DNA of 16,530 nt from the NCBI GenBank assembly GCA_910584805.1, contig CAJUCB010000001.1, positions 29,655-46,184 on the forward strand, given 5' to 3'. The notes below the pieces were generated by a model. The model searched no databases. It was not told the DNA's origin and worked only from the letters and a program-made list of their open reading frames with translations. The DNA comes from an uncultured Oscillospiraceae bacterium. Its GTDB lineage: Bacteria; Bacillota; Clostridia; Oscillospirales; Oscillospiraceae. Within the stretch, counting starts at the first letter, position 1; the number at the start of each line of letters is the position of its first letter. A program made the position numbers and the translations under genes. Positions 1 to 6,740 of the stretch are shown piece after piece.

Positions 1-755
1 AGCATGGTCAAAAAGCCCAGGACGAACTCCACGGAGCAGTCCGCCACCCCTAGGGGCAGGCCCTCCACCACCTTTCTCAGGTTCCACTTGAACTTACGGA
101 ACCGCAGGTTGGACTTGCCGGAGAGGAAGTAGGCCAGGAAGAAGATCAGGCTGCCGGTATGGGACAGCCCTGTGGCCAGGGCGGAGCCCAGGACTTCCAG
201 GTGCAGGTGGAAAATGAAGATATAGTCCAAGCCGATGTGGATAACAAAGCTGATGGCCATGCCGATCATAGCCAGCTGGGGCCGTCCGTCCACCTTTACC
301 ATCACCTCTAGGCAGTAGGAGAGGATGACGCACACAGAGAACAGGCACACCACATGGAGGTATTGGGAGGAGTAGCCGATGGTCAGCTCCCGAGCGCCCA
401 GGAGGTAGGCCAGGGGCTTAGCGAAAATGGACACCGCCACACTGATGACAGCGGAGACAATGAGGATGACCACCACAGTCTGGGTGAACAGCTCTTCCGC
501 CTTTTTCTGGTCCCCCTTCCCCAGGGCGAAGGCACATAGGGTGGAGGTGCCCATGGTCAGCAGCACTGCCAGGCCTGACAGCACGTTGATGAAGGGCAGG
601 GAGAGGTTCACCGCCGCCATGGCTAGGTCGCTGACGCCCTTGGCCACGAAAATCCCGTCGATGATGGTATAGGACGAGAAGATAACCATGGCGGCCATGG
701 AGGGGAGGGCGAAGTGGAAGAAATTCTTCCAGGTGGGATTCAACGCTTTGTTCAT
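1..755 (-). CDS. MATE-family multidrug exporter, 3' end cut off by window edge
   Basis: This is the first 251 codons of an integral membrane MATE transporter, a family that exports drugs or metabolites in exchange for Na+ or H+. The protein starts MNKALNPTWKNFF and contains the stretches FSSYTIIDGIFVAKG, MGTSTLCAFALG and VKVDGRPQLAMIG, each matching the adjacent MATE gene at 796-2136 almost position for position, so the two are paralogs. Several hydrophobic helices alternate with short loops as expected for the N-terminal half. The start ATG at 753-755 follows a GAGGTG site by 7 nt; an in-frame ATG six bases upstream lies only 1 nt from that site and is less likely. It begins 40 nt after the stop of the other MATE gene with no terminator between, so the two should be co-transcribed from the MerR-type promoter at 2194-2224. 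The substrate cannot be told. Confidence 0.9.
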   Translation of the reverse strand, partial: MNKALNPTWKNFFHFALPSMAAMVIFSSYTIIDGIFVAKGVSDLAMAAVNLSLPFINVLSGLAVLLTMGTSTLCAFALGKGDQKKAEELFTQTVVVILIVSAVISVAVSIFAKPLAYLLGARELTIGYSSQYLHVVCLFSVCVILSYCLEVMVKVDGRPQLAMIGMAISFVIHIGLDYIFIFHLHLEVLGSALATGLSHTGSLIFFLAYFLSGKSNLRFRKFKWNLRKVVEGLPLGVADCSVEFVLGFLTM

Positions 756-795
756 ATACATACACCTCATTTCATGAATTCACGCTATGGGAGTG

Positions 796-2136
796 CTACG
801 CGGCGGCGGCGGCCGGGGTCTGCCCCAGGGCCTGGGAATTGCGCTTTAAGAGAAGCGCCGCCAGCGCCAGGGAAAACAGCTCGCCGACCAGGGCGGCCAG
901 CCAGATGCTGACGCTTCCGTTCAGGGCGCTGACCAGAAGCACCGCGCCCGGCAGGAAGACGAAGCCCCGGCCCAGGGACAGCAGCACCGAGCTGCCTGCT
1001 TTCCCCAGGGCGGCGAAATAGCCGGCCAGCACGATACTCACGCCGGAGAGAAGGAAGGAAAGGGCATACAGCCGCAGGGCAGAAACCGTCTGGGGGAACA
1101 AGGGGCTGCTGCGTTCCAGGAGCAGGGATGTCAGGGCGCCGGGGGCAAGCTGGCACAGCAGCTCCACCACCAGGCCCAGGCCCAGGGTGAGCAGGAGGCC
1201 CTGGCGCAGATGCTGCCGGACAACGGCCTCCTCCCCCCGGCCAGCGCACAGGCTTACGAGGGGCATCAGGCCGTGGGCCACGCCCTGCATGAGCATGGTG
1301 ACAAGGAGGCTGATATAGGCAATGACCGCGTAGGTGGCCAAGGATGCCTCCCCCAAAAGGGAGGGGATCACATGGTTATACAGCATGGTCAGAAAGCCCA
1401 GCATCAGTTCGATGGAGCAGTCCGCCACCCCCAGGGGCAGGATCCGCCCCAGCTCCCCCAGCCGCAGGCGGAAGGGGCAAAACCGCAGGGTGCTCTTTTT
1501 GCCCAGGAAACGGCACAGGAAAAAGAGCATGCTGGCCAATTGGGCCAACCCCGTGGCCCAGGCCGCCCCTGCCACGCCCCAGTGCAGGCGCAGGATAAAG
1601 AGGTAGTCCAGCCCTACGTTCACCGCAAAGCTGATGGCAACACCAATGACGGAGAGGTGGGGGGCGCCGTCCACCTTCACCATGTTTTCCAGGCAGTAGG
1701 AGAGGATGAAGCACAGAGAGAACAGCCCCACGATGCGCAGGTATTCTGTGGTATACGCCGCGGTCTGGGCCCGCGCCCCCAGCAGATGGGCTAGGGAGGG
1801 GGCGAAGAGGGAGACGGCGGTGGTGATCAGCAGGGAGAGGGCCACGATCACTGCTACGGTCTGGCTGAAGAGGGCGGAGGCTTTGTCCCGCTGGCCCTGG
1901 CCCAGGGCGAAGGCGCAGCGGGTGGAGGTCCCCATGGAGAGGAGGATGGCAATGCCGGACAGGAGGTTGACGAAGGGGAGGGCAAGGTTCACGCTGGCTA
2001 AGGCCAGCTCGCCCACACCCTTGGCCACAAAGATTCCGTCCACCAAGGTATAGGAAGAGAACAGGACCATGGCGGAGACGGAGGGGACGACGTAATGCAG
2101 CAGGGCTTTCCAGGAGCCCTTGGCAGGGGAAGACAT
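796..2136 (-). CDS. MATE-family multidrug exporter
   Basis: A complete 446-residue MATE transporter, the usual length for the family, with about twelve hydrophobic segments in two halves. The N-terminal half carries SSYTLVDGIFVAKG, the loop MGTSTRCAFALGQGQ, and ENMVKVDGAPHLSVIG, typical of the MatE domain in clostridial multidrug exporters. It acts in the cytoplasmic membrane, probably exporting cationic or hydrophobic compounds. The ATG at 2134-2136 has a GAGGTG site 5 nt upstream, the same site type as its paralog downstream. It is the first gene of a two-gene operon with the truncated MATE at 1-755 and is divergent from a MerR regulator at 2282. The 19-bp-spaced promoter in front of it argues for MerR activation on ligand binding. 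The C-terminus ends in an alanine run with no sign of disruption. Family assignment is secure; substrate is unknown. Confidence 0.93.
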   Translation of the reverse strand: MSSPAKGSWKALLHYVVPSVSAMVLFSSYTLVDGIFVAKGVGELALASVNLALPFVNLLSGIAILLSMGTSTRCAFALGQGQRDKASALFSQTVAVIVALSLLITTAVSLFAPSLAHLLGARAQTAAYTTEYLRIVGLFSLCFILSYCLENMVKVDGAPHLSVIGVAISFAVNVGLDYLFILRLHWGVAGAAWATGLAQLASMLFFLCRFLGKKSTLRFCPFRLRLGELGRILPLGVADCSIELMLGFLTMLYNHVIPSLLGEASLATYAVIAYISLLVTMLMQGVAHGLMPLVSLCAGRGEEAVVRQHLRQGLLLTLGLGLVVELLCQLAPGALTSLLLERSSPLFPQTVSALRLYALSFLLSGVSIVLAGYFAALGKAGSSVLLSLGRGFVFLPGAVLLVSALNGSVSIWLAALVGELFSLALAALLLKRNSQALGQTPAAAAA

Positions 2137-2163
2137 GATAACACCTCATAATACAGTTTGGCC

Positions 2164-2192
2164 TTGTGCCAGGCCTTGTTTTTTGCTATACT
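2164..2192 (+). promoter_or_regulatory. Promoter of the merR gene
   Basis: TTGTGC (2164-2169), a 17-bp spacer, and TATACT (2187-2192) preceded by TG one base upstream (extended -10). The start point would be near 2199, inside the MATE operator, so the MerR protein bound there could also repress its own gene. The -35 is weak (3 of 6 consensus bases). Confidence 0.5.
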
Positions 2193-2193
2193 G

Positions 2194-2224
2194 AGGATAA
2201 ACCATGGTGTTACCCCAGAGTCAA
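2194..2224 (-). promoter_or_regulatory. MerR-type promoter/operator of the MATE operon
   Basis: On the minus strand a -35 TTGACT (2219-2224) and a -10 TATCCT (2194-2199) are separated by exactly 19 bp. This over-long spacer is characteristic of promoters activated by MerR-family proteins, which twist the DNA to realign the two boxes. The spacer has an imperfect dyad centred on GGT-AAC-ACC. It lies 58 bp upstream of the MATE start and between it and the divergent merR gene. Confidence 0.8.
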
Positions 2225-2281
2225 GGGGGGATTGAAAAATTTTTTCTATTTTTTTCTGCGGGTGTTATGGGGGGATATTCA

Positions 2282-3136
2282 ATGGAAAAGCATCTGTTCA
2301 AAACCGCGGCCTTTGCAGCCCTGTGCGGGGTGAAGAAGGACACCTTGCTCCACTACGACCACATTGGCCTCCTGCGCCCCCAGGAGGTGGGGGAAAACGG
2401 TTACCGCTATTACTCCGCCCGGCAGCTGGCCACCTTTGATATCATCGCCGCCCTGCGGCGCTTGGGCACGCCCCTGTCGGAAATCCGGGCCTATTTGAAC
2501 CGCCGCAACCCGGAGGGCTTTTTGGAGCTGCTGCGGCAGAAGGAGGCGGAGCTAGAGGCGGAGCGCGGCCGTCTCCAACGCATGGAGGATTTCTTGGCGG
2601 AGACGGTTCGGCAATTGGAGTTGGCCGGGGGGGTGACGCCGGGGGAAATCCGGCTGGAAGTGCTGCCGGAGCGCAGCTTGGCGGTGGTCCCCGCCCCCCG
2701 GTTTGAGCAGTTCGAGGAGGTGCAATACCTGCTGCACATCCGGGAGCTGTTGGCCAAGGGGCGCAGCGCAGGGAGTGTCTCCATGAACCCCGGGGACATC
2801 ATCCTCCGGGAGAGCTTGGAACGGGACCGCTTCATGGAGGACTATTATTACTGCCAGGTCCCGGCGGGGAGCCAGGGCGCCTGGATACAGCCGGCGGGGA
2901 CCTATGCGGTGCTCTACCACCAGGGCTCCTACCAGTCGGAGTACGAGGCCTGCCGCCGGCTGCGGGACTGGGTCTGGGCCCAGGGCTACACCATGGACGG
3001 GGACCTCTACGAGGAGGACTTGGTGAGCCGCTTCTCCACCGATGACCCGGAGGCCTATTTGATCCGCCTGAGCTTGAAAATCCGCACGCCGGAGGGCACG
3101 GCAGGCGCTTTGGGGCGGGATGCTGTCGATTCTTGA
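2282..3136 (+). CDS. MerR-family activator with GyrI-like effector domain (BmrR type)
   Basis: A 284-residue DNA-binding regulator, close in length to BmrR. Residues 1-75 form the MerR winged helix: TAAFAALCGVKKDTLLHYD, then IGLLRP and NGYRYYS. Residues 75-115 are a charged, Leu-rich dimerisation helix. Residues 120-275 resemble the GyrI-like/AraC effector domain (EVLPERSLAVVPAP, YHQGSYQSEYEA), which in this family binds hydrophobic cations. The ATG at 2282 is preferred: it follows a G-rich site by several bases and starts directly at the winged helix, while the in-frame ATG at 2204 lies inside the MATE operator. It diverges from two MATE exporters, the usual target arrangement. The stop codon overlaps the -35 region of the next gene. 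It most likely activates the MATE operon on drug binding; the ligand is unknown. Confidence 0.92.
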   Translation: MEKHLFKTAAFAALCGVKKDTLLHYDHIGLLRPQEVGENGYRYYSARQLATFDIIAALRRLGTPLSEIRAYLNRRNPEGFLELLRQKEAELEAERGRLQRMEDFLAETVRQLELAGGVTPGEIRLEVLPERSLAVVPAPRFEQFEEVQYLLHIRELLAKGRSAGSVSMNPGDIILRESLERDRFMEDYYYCQVPAGSQGAWIQPAGTYAVLYHQGSYQSEYEACRRLRDWVWAQGYTMDGDLYEEDLVSRFSTDDPEAYLIRLSLKIRTPEGTAGALGRDAVDS

Positions 3137-3143
3137 CAAACGG

Positions 3144-3172
3144 TTGACTTTCCTGTCTTTTTCTGCTACGAT
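3144..3172 (+). promoter_or_regulatory. Promoter of the nhaC-type gene
   Basis: TTGACT (3144-3149), 17-bp spacer, TACGAT (3167-3172) with an upstream TG (extended -10). A second TTGACA at 3133-3138 overlaps the merR stop codon. Transcription would start near 3179, leaving a leader of about 105 nt. Confidence 0.65.
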
Positions 3173-3227
3173 GGCGGCATGATAGAGGCGCGGAGCGCTG
3201 TTGTGATTCATAGCCCATCGTTTTTTT

Positions 3228-3260
3228 ATGAAGTCATGACAGGGGCTGTCATGACTTCAT
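3228..3260 (+). promoter_or_regulatory. Perfect 15-bp hairpin in the nhaC leader
   Basis: Arms 3228-3242 and 3246-3260 are exact reverse complements around a 3-nt GGG loop. Each arm contains the 8-bp palindrome GTCATGAC, so the DNA also carries two palindromes 15 bp apart, a possible protein site. The hairpin is preceded by seven T and followed by TTCTATTT, a weak U-rich tract, and ends 23 nt before the start codon. It may be a leader attenuator, a terminator of merR read-through, or an operator. Confidence 0.6.
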
Positions 3261-3283
3261 TTCTATTTAAGAGAGGGAACTGT

Positions 3284-4900
3284 ATGAGAAAGTCGAAACT
3301 GCTCAAGGGAGGGCTGCTGGCGGTGTTCCTGCTGGCGGCGTTCCTCCTCCCCCTGGCCGCCAACAGCGGGGAGAGTGCCGCCGAGGGCGGCGGGTTCTAC
3401 GGCACCGCCTGGGCGCTGCTGCCCCCGGTGGTGGCCATTGCCCGGGCCCTGATTACCAAGGAGGTGTACTCCTCCCTGTTCGTAGGGGCCCTGATGGGCG
3501 GCCTGCTCTACTCGGCCTACTCCTTTGAGGGCACCGTCCTCCATGTGTTTGAGGACGGCATTGTCAGCGTGCTGGCGGATAGCTACAACATTGGTATCCT
3601 GGTGTTCCTGGTGGTCCTGGGGGCCATGGTCTGCCTGATGAACAAGGCCGGGGGCTCCGCCGCCTTTGGCCGCTGGGCGGCCCAGCACATCAAAACCCGG
3701 GTGGGGGCCCAGCTGGCCACCGTAGCCCTGGGGGTGCTGATCTTCATCGACGACTATTTCAACTGCCTTACCGTGGGCTCCGTGATGCGTCCGGTGACGG
3801 ACAAGTACAAGCTCTCCCGGGCCAAGCTGGCGTACCTCATCGACGCCACGGCGGCGCCGGTGTGCATCATCGCCCCCATCTCCTCCTGGGCGGCGGCGGT
3901 GGCCAGCTACGTGGAGGACGGCAGCGGCCTGACCCTGTTCATCAAGGCCATCCCCTTTAACTTTTACGCCATCCTCACCGTGGTGATGATGGTGGGGATG
4001 ATCCTCATGAAGGTGGAGCTGAGCCCCATGTCCCGCTTTGAGCACCGGGCCCAGAGCACCGGGGACCTGTTCAACGGCCGCAACCCCTACGCCGGCCCCA
4101 CAGAAGAAGCGCCGGAGGAAAAGGGCATTGTGCTGGACCTGGTGCTGCCCATTGCGGTGCTGATTGTGGCCTGTGTCATTGGGATGATCTATTCCGGCGA
4201 CTTCTTTGCAGGGGCCTCCTTTGTGGAAGCCTTTTCCAACTCCGACGCCTCCGTGGGCTTGATGCTGGGCTCGGTGTTCGCCCTGGCCTTCACCATTGTC
4301 TACTACTGCCTGCGCCGGGTGATGGGCTTCCGCCAGTCCATGGCCTGTATCCCGGAGGGCTTCCGGGCCATGGTCCCCGCCATCATGATTCTCACCTTCG
4401 CCTGGACCCTGAAAGCCATGACCGACTCCCTGGGGGCCGGGGAGTTTGTAGAATCCGTGGTGAAGAGCTCCGCCGGGGCGTTCCAGGCCTTCCTTCCCGC
4501 AGTGGTGTTCCTCATCGGCTGCTTCCTGGCCTTTGCCACCGGCACCAGCTGGGGCACCTTTGGCATCCTCATCCCCATCACCCTGGGGGTGTTCCCCCTG
4601 ACGGAGCCCTTGGGGGTGGTGTGCGTGTCCGCCTGTATGGCCGGCGCGGTGTGCGGCGACCACTGCTCCCCCATCTCCGACACCACCATCATGGCCTCCG
4701 CCGGGGCCCAGTGTGACCATGTGGACCACGTCTCCACCCAACTGCCTTACGCCATCACGGCGGCGGCGGTGAGCTTTGTGTCCTACATCATCGCGGGCTT
4801 TGTGCCCAATGCCTTGATTACCCTGCCCATCGCCATTGTGCTGATGCTGCTGGCCTTGGTGGGGATTAAAATGGTGTCCAGTAGGAAGGCGGCAAGCTGA
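3284..4900 (+). CDS. nhaC: NhaC-family Na+/H+ antiporter
   Basis: A 538-residue inner-membrane ion exchanger that extrudes Na+ (or related small cargo) in exchange for H+. It has about a dozen hydrophobic segments and the family signatures IFIDDYFNCLTVGSVMRP (about residues 153-170), ATGTSWGTFGILIPIT (418-433) and GDHCSPISDTTIMAS (458-472), the last two being the conserved NhaC ion-pathway regions. Residues 245-280 are a polar cytoplasmic loop. The start ATG at 3284 has an AGAGGG site 6 nt upstream; the frame stays open upstream through the hairpin, but those starts lack good sites. It has its own promoter after merR and ends before a shared bidirectional terminator. Members of this superfamily also include malate-Na+/lactate exchangers, so substrate is the uncertain part, not the family. 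Confidence 0.9.
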   Translation: MRKSKLLKGGLLAVFLLAAFLLPLAANSGESAAEGGGFYGTAWALLPPVVAIARALITKEVYSSLFVGALMGGLLYSAYSFEGTVLHVFEDGIVSVLADSYNIGILVFLVVLGAMVCLMNKAGGSAAFGRWAAQHIKTRVGAQLATVALGVLIFIDDYFNCLTVGSVMRPVTDKYKLSRAKLAYLIDATAAPVCIIAPISSWAAAVASYVEDGSGLTLFIKAIPFNFYAILTVVMMVGMILMKVELSPMSRFEHRAQSTGDLFNGRNPYAGPTEEAPEEKGIVLDLVLPIAVLIVACVIGMIYSGDFFAGASFVEAFSNSDASVGLMLGSVFALAFTIVYYCLRRVMGFRQSMACIPEGFRAMVPAIMILTFAWTLKAMTDSLGAGEFVESVVKSSAGAFQAFLPAVVFLIGCFLAFATGTSWGTFGILIPITLGVFPLTEPLGVVCVSACMAGAVCGDHCSPISDTTIMASAGAQCDHVDHVSTQLPYAITAAAVSFVSYIIAGFVPNALITLPIAIVLMLLALVGIKMVSSRKAAS

Positions 4901-4934
4901 GCGCCTTGCATTCCAGGGGCGGAACACAATAAGA

Positions 4935-5033
4935 ACAAGAGAAAGAGGTCTGTACAAGCGGGACAGCATCCTCCCGGCTGCGGTCTTGGAGGGCTGCCAG
5001 ATTGACCTGTCCACAGTGTTCCCCCAGCCCTGA
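4935..5033 (+). pseudogene. Possible 3' remnant of a lost gene
   Basis: Between the antiporter stop and the terminator, one frame reads about 33 codons to a TGA at 5031-5033 with strong G/C bias at third positions, like the resident genes, and a plausible protein ending in CQIDLSTVFPQP. There is no start codon or ribosome binding site. It could be the tail of a deleted gene, or chance. The rest of 4901-5055 shows nothing recognisable. Confidence 0.2.
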
Positions 5034-5055
5034 CAGAATGGCGCAAAAAAGTTGC

Positions 5056-5090
5056 AAAAAACCCCCGGACGCTGGCGTCCGGGGGTTTTT
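5056..5090. terminator. Strong bidirectional rho-independent terminator
   Basis: Six A (5056-5061), an 11-bp GC-rich stem (5062-5072 with 5075-5085) and five T (5086-5090). It can end transcription from the antiporter side on the plus strand and from the unknown gene on the minus strand, whose TGA stop (5090-5092) touches it. Confidence 0.92.
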
Positions 5091-5896
5091 CATGGGATAC
5101 GCAGAGGTGGGAGCTCAATCAGCTTTTTGTGCGCCCAGATGCCTTTTAGCTTCCCCAGGTTGGCGGAGAACACCCAGCGGGTCCGCTGGACGATCATCTC
5201 TGCCAAAACGGATTCTTCATCTATTCTTTGGCAAAATTCCATGAACCCAATCCTTTGGGTCGGCTTCGTCGTTTTCAGATAAAGTGCCATTTCCAGCTTA
5301 TAAAGCACCCGCTCCACCGTATCCTCTAACTCCAGCGCCGACACGATCAGCGGCGGCACAGCGCGGCTCTCTGGTGGGATCAGGTCCGCCCGGGAGGCAT
5401 AGTCATAGCGGGAGGGAGCAGCCGACAAAACCTGCGCAACCGGGTCCAAATCTGGCCGGCAGATGAGGGGGAAGATATGAAGGGTATTTGCGGCAGCTGC
5501 CTTAATATCGCTCCGGTTCTCTGTCAGCTTGAGAAACTCCTCCCAGCTCAGGCTGCGGTCCTCCTCCCAATAGTGGGCAAACAGCGTTTCTTGGAGCCAA
5601 AAGGCCACATCCAGCATCAACTCCCGCATCTGCTCATGGGTAAACGGATTCACATAGTCGTTCCCATCCACAACGGGGGCTTTCAGTAGAGCATGTTTGC
5701 GGCGGATACGCTGAAGCAGGGTATAACGCGGCCGAGAGTTGGGGAACAGGAAGTGCAGTATCCATAGAGTGCTTGCTCTACAGGGAAGTGCCGTAGTCGC
5801 AATATGCTCAAACCGTTTCCATGGGCAATTACGCGTATCCAGTCCAGTGCTGAACCACTTGCAGAAGCCATCTCTGGAACAGGGTACCATAAACAC
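5090..5896 (-). CDS. Protein of unknown function
   Basis: About 268 residues, no family recognised. The C-terminal 190 residues read as genuine coding sequence (varied composition, G/C-leaning third positions): HEQMRELMLDVAFWLQE, then SWEEFLKLTENRSDIKAA, LELEDTVERVLYKLEMALY and a C-terminus ending WAHKKLIELPPLRIP. It is mostly amphipathic helix with no signal peptide or clear membrane segment. The N-terminal 70 residues are Cys-rich and less convincing. GTG at 5894-5896 is chosen because an AGAGG site lies 9 nt upstream; the ATG two codons further on is 15 nt from it, and the frame is open to 6004. A frameshift near the N-terminus cannot be excluded. It follows a structured leader and a TTGACA/TAGAAT promoter at 6332-6360, and terminates at 5056-5090. 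It appears to be a single-gene unit. Confidence 0.6.
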   Translation of the reverse strand: MFMVPCSRDGFCKWFSTGLDTRNCPWKRFEHIATTALPCRASTLWILHFLFPNSRPRYTLLQRIRRKHALLKAPVVDGNDYVNPFTHEQMRELMLDVAFWLQETLFAHYWEEDRSLSWEEFLKLTENRSDIKAAAANTLHIFPLICRPDLDPVAQVLSAAPSRYDYASRADLIPPESRAVPPLIVSALELEDTVERVLYKLEMALYLKTTKPTQRIGFMEFCQRIDEESVLAEMIVQRTRWVFSANLGKLKGIWAHKKLIELPPLRIP

Positions 5897-6140
5897 ACCA
5901 GCACACCTCTCTTTCTTATTCAGTTGTGTGTATGCTCCTCTGTCGGGGGCAGAGCTGGAAGGGCCCTTCCAGCCCCACCCCTGTCTCGACGTCGGAGAAA
6001 GCAAGAAAACACCATGCAGGCATATTGCTATGTCCTACACAGTGCCTTTTCAACACATACACACAACTGGTGAGGCGTGGTACCACGCGCCCCAAAGAAA
6101 GGAGAAGTCCACAAGCCGGAATTCCAGATCTTTTTAGGAC

Positions 6141-6170
6141 TTGCGGAAATGAGCTTAGCTGTGCTATACT
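6141..6170 (+). promoter_or_regulatory. Possible plus-strand promoter of the candidate small RNA
   Basis: TTGCGG (6141-6146), 18-bp spacer, TATACT (6165-6170) with TG one base upstream (extended -10). The -35 is weak. Confidence 0.35.
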
Positions 6171-6331
6171 GTATATAAGGTTCGGGATAGAATCCCGTTG
6201 TGTAGGCGGGCCTTCGCCTGCGCAGGCTATGGGGAGCGGCTACTCCCCATAGCTGCCGAATATGTTTATCTTGACTTTCCTAAAATAAACGGAATGCTAC
6301 CTTCCAAAACGGGTATGTATTTCCTGACTTT

Positions 6332-6360
6332 ATTCTAACAGAGTTCTCAGGGCTTGTCAA
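6332..6360 (-). promoter_or_regulatory. Strong minus-strand promoter upstream of the structured region
   Basis: On the minus strand, TTGACA (6355-6360), a 17-bp spacer and TAGAAT (6332-6337): a perfect -35 and a 5-of-6 -10 at ideal spacing. Start point near 6325. It lies just past the terminator of the antitoxin-like gene and points to the unknown gene at 5090-5896, giving it a leader of about 430 nt. Confidence 0.7.
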
Positions 6361-6376
6361 TTGTTTTTGCGCCTTG

Positions 6377-6408
6377 AAAAAGCCGTCCAGAAGTGGACGG
6401 CTTTTTTT
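6377..6408. terminator. Bidirectional rho-independent terminator
   Basis: Five A, an 8-bp stem GCCGTCCA/TGGACGGC around a GAAG loop, and seven T (6402-6408); A/T pairing extends the stem. It ends the antitoxin-like gene on the minus strand and any plus-strand RNA arriving from 6177. Confidence 0.9.
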
Positions 6409-6456
6409 GTGGCCCTGGGTGAGGGGGCGGTGGAAATGGGATATTCTCGCGGATTA

Positions 6457-6720
6457 TTATACAATTTCCTTGCCTCTTGATGGGCCCCAGTCATATTCAC
6501 CCTCCGTCAAAGGAGGGATTTCGTCGATGGGTTTCCCATAAAAATCCACCAGGTATTCTTCCAGGGTGCGGTGTTTTGTGGCAGCCTTTTTGATATAAAT
6601 CCCGTCCTCGGCTTGTGTCAGTTCCACGCGGTCGTTTTCCTGCAAGCCTGTGAGGTCCAGAAGGGCTTTGGGCAAGCGTAAACCTTGGCTATTGCCCCAT
6701 TTCTGAATCGTTGCATACAT
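6457..6720 (-). CDS. AbrB/MazE-type antitoxin-like DNA-binding protein
   Basis: An 87-residue protein whose first 45 residues form the swapped-hairpin AbrB/MazE DNA-binding fold: YATIQKWGNSQGLRLPKALL, then a hydrophobic strand, GLQENDRVEL and GIYIKK. The tail from residue 48 (HRTLEEYLVDFYG, then a Pro/acidic stretch) resembles the flexible toxin-binding end of MazE-type antitoxins. ATG at 6718-6720 lies 8 nt after an AGGAGG site; an in-frame GTG at 6727-6729 is part of that site and so is not the start. In MazEF pairs the toxin usually follows directly, but here only a terminator lies downstream and cysS lies upstream, so it is solitary. The promoter region carries direct repeats that suggest autoregulation. 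It could be an antitoxin for a toxin elsewhere or a plain regulator. Confidence 0.85.
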   Translation of the reverse strand: MYATIQKWGNSQGLRLPKALLDLTGLQENDRVELTQAEDGIYIKKAATKHRTLEEYLVDFYGKPIDEIPPLTEGEYDWGPSRGKEIV

Positions 6721-6740
6721 GGCAAACACCTCCTAGAAGT

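Larger units (their letters stand above)
5897..6376. other. 480-nt non-coding, palindrome-rich region
   Basis: No convincing gene on either strand. It contains: a 14-bp inverted repeat pair, 5921-5934 with 6056-6069; inside that pair a 20-bp perfect palindrome at 5954-5973; a 14-bp palindrome at 6075-6088; and a cluster of stems at 6183-6197, 6204-6219 (overlapping a 12-bp palindrome at 6216-6227) and 6227-6252 (10-bp arms, 6-nt loop). Promoter-like signals face both ways (6332-6360 minus; 6141-6170 plus). It could be a structured leader of the unknown gene or a separate small RNA. Confidence 0.6.
6171..6408. ncRNA. Candidate structured RNA (strand unresolved)
   Basis: On the plus strand an RNA from about 6177 would run through the stems at 6183-6252 and end at the terminator 6377-6408, about 230 nt. 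On the minus strand an RNA from about 6325 would pass through the same stems into the leader of the unknown gene. The stem at 6227-6236/6243-6252 is perfect and can be extended across a bulge. TTCGG at 6181-6185 can pair with CCGAA at 6256-6260 to close the cluster, but this competes with the stem 6183-6197, so two folds are possible. It matches no RNA family I can name. Confidence 0.35.

Noticed and set aside
2204..2281. Upstream ATG extending MerR by 26 residues
   Set aside because: The added segment lies inside the MATE operator and downstream promoter region, and the protein family starts at the winged helix encoded from 2282.
3179..3283. Known Na+ or Li+ riboswitch in the antiporter leader
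   Set aside because: The leader shows one simple perfect hairpin and no multi-stem conserved core that I can match to those classes.
3263..5014. 583-codon open frame on the minus strand opposite the antiporter
   Set aside because: Composition is dominated by His, Gly and Gln, as expected from the reverse of a GC-biased gene; the plus strand encodes a full NhaC with all signatures.
5921..6069. Miniature transposable element
   Set aside because: The terminal inverted repeats are exact, but no target-site duplication or transposase match is visible; kept only as an alternative to a leader structure.
5926..6252. 108-codon plus-strand frame across the palindromic region
   Set aside because: No ribosome binding site, low-complexity Ser/Pro/Arg/Cys composition, and it runs through the exact stems, which better explain the sequence.
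6721..6729. GTG start three codons upstream of the antitoxin-like ATG
   Set aside because: These bases form part of the AGGAGG ribosome binding site for the ATG at 6718-6720.
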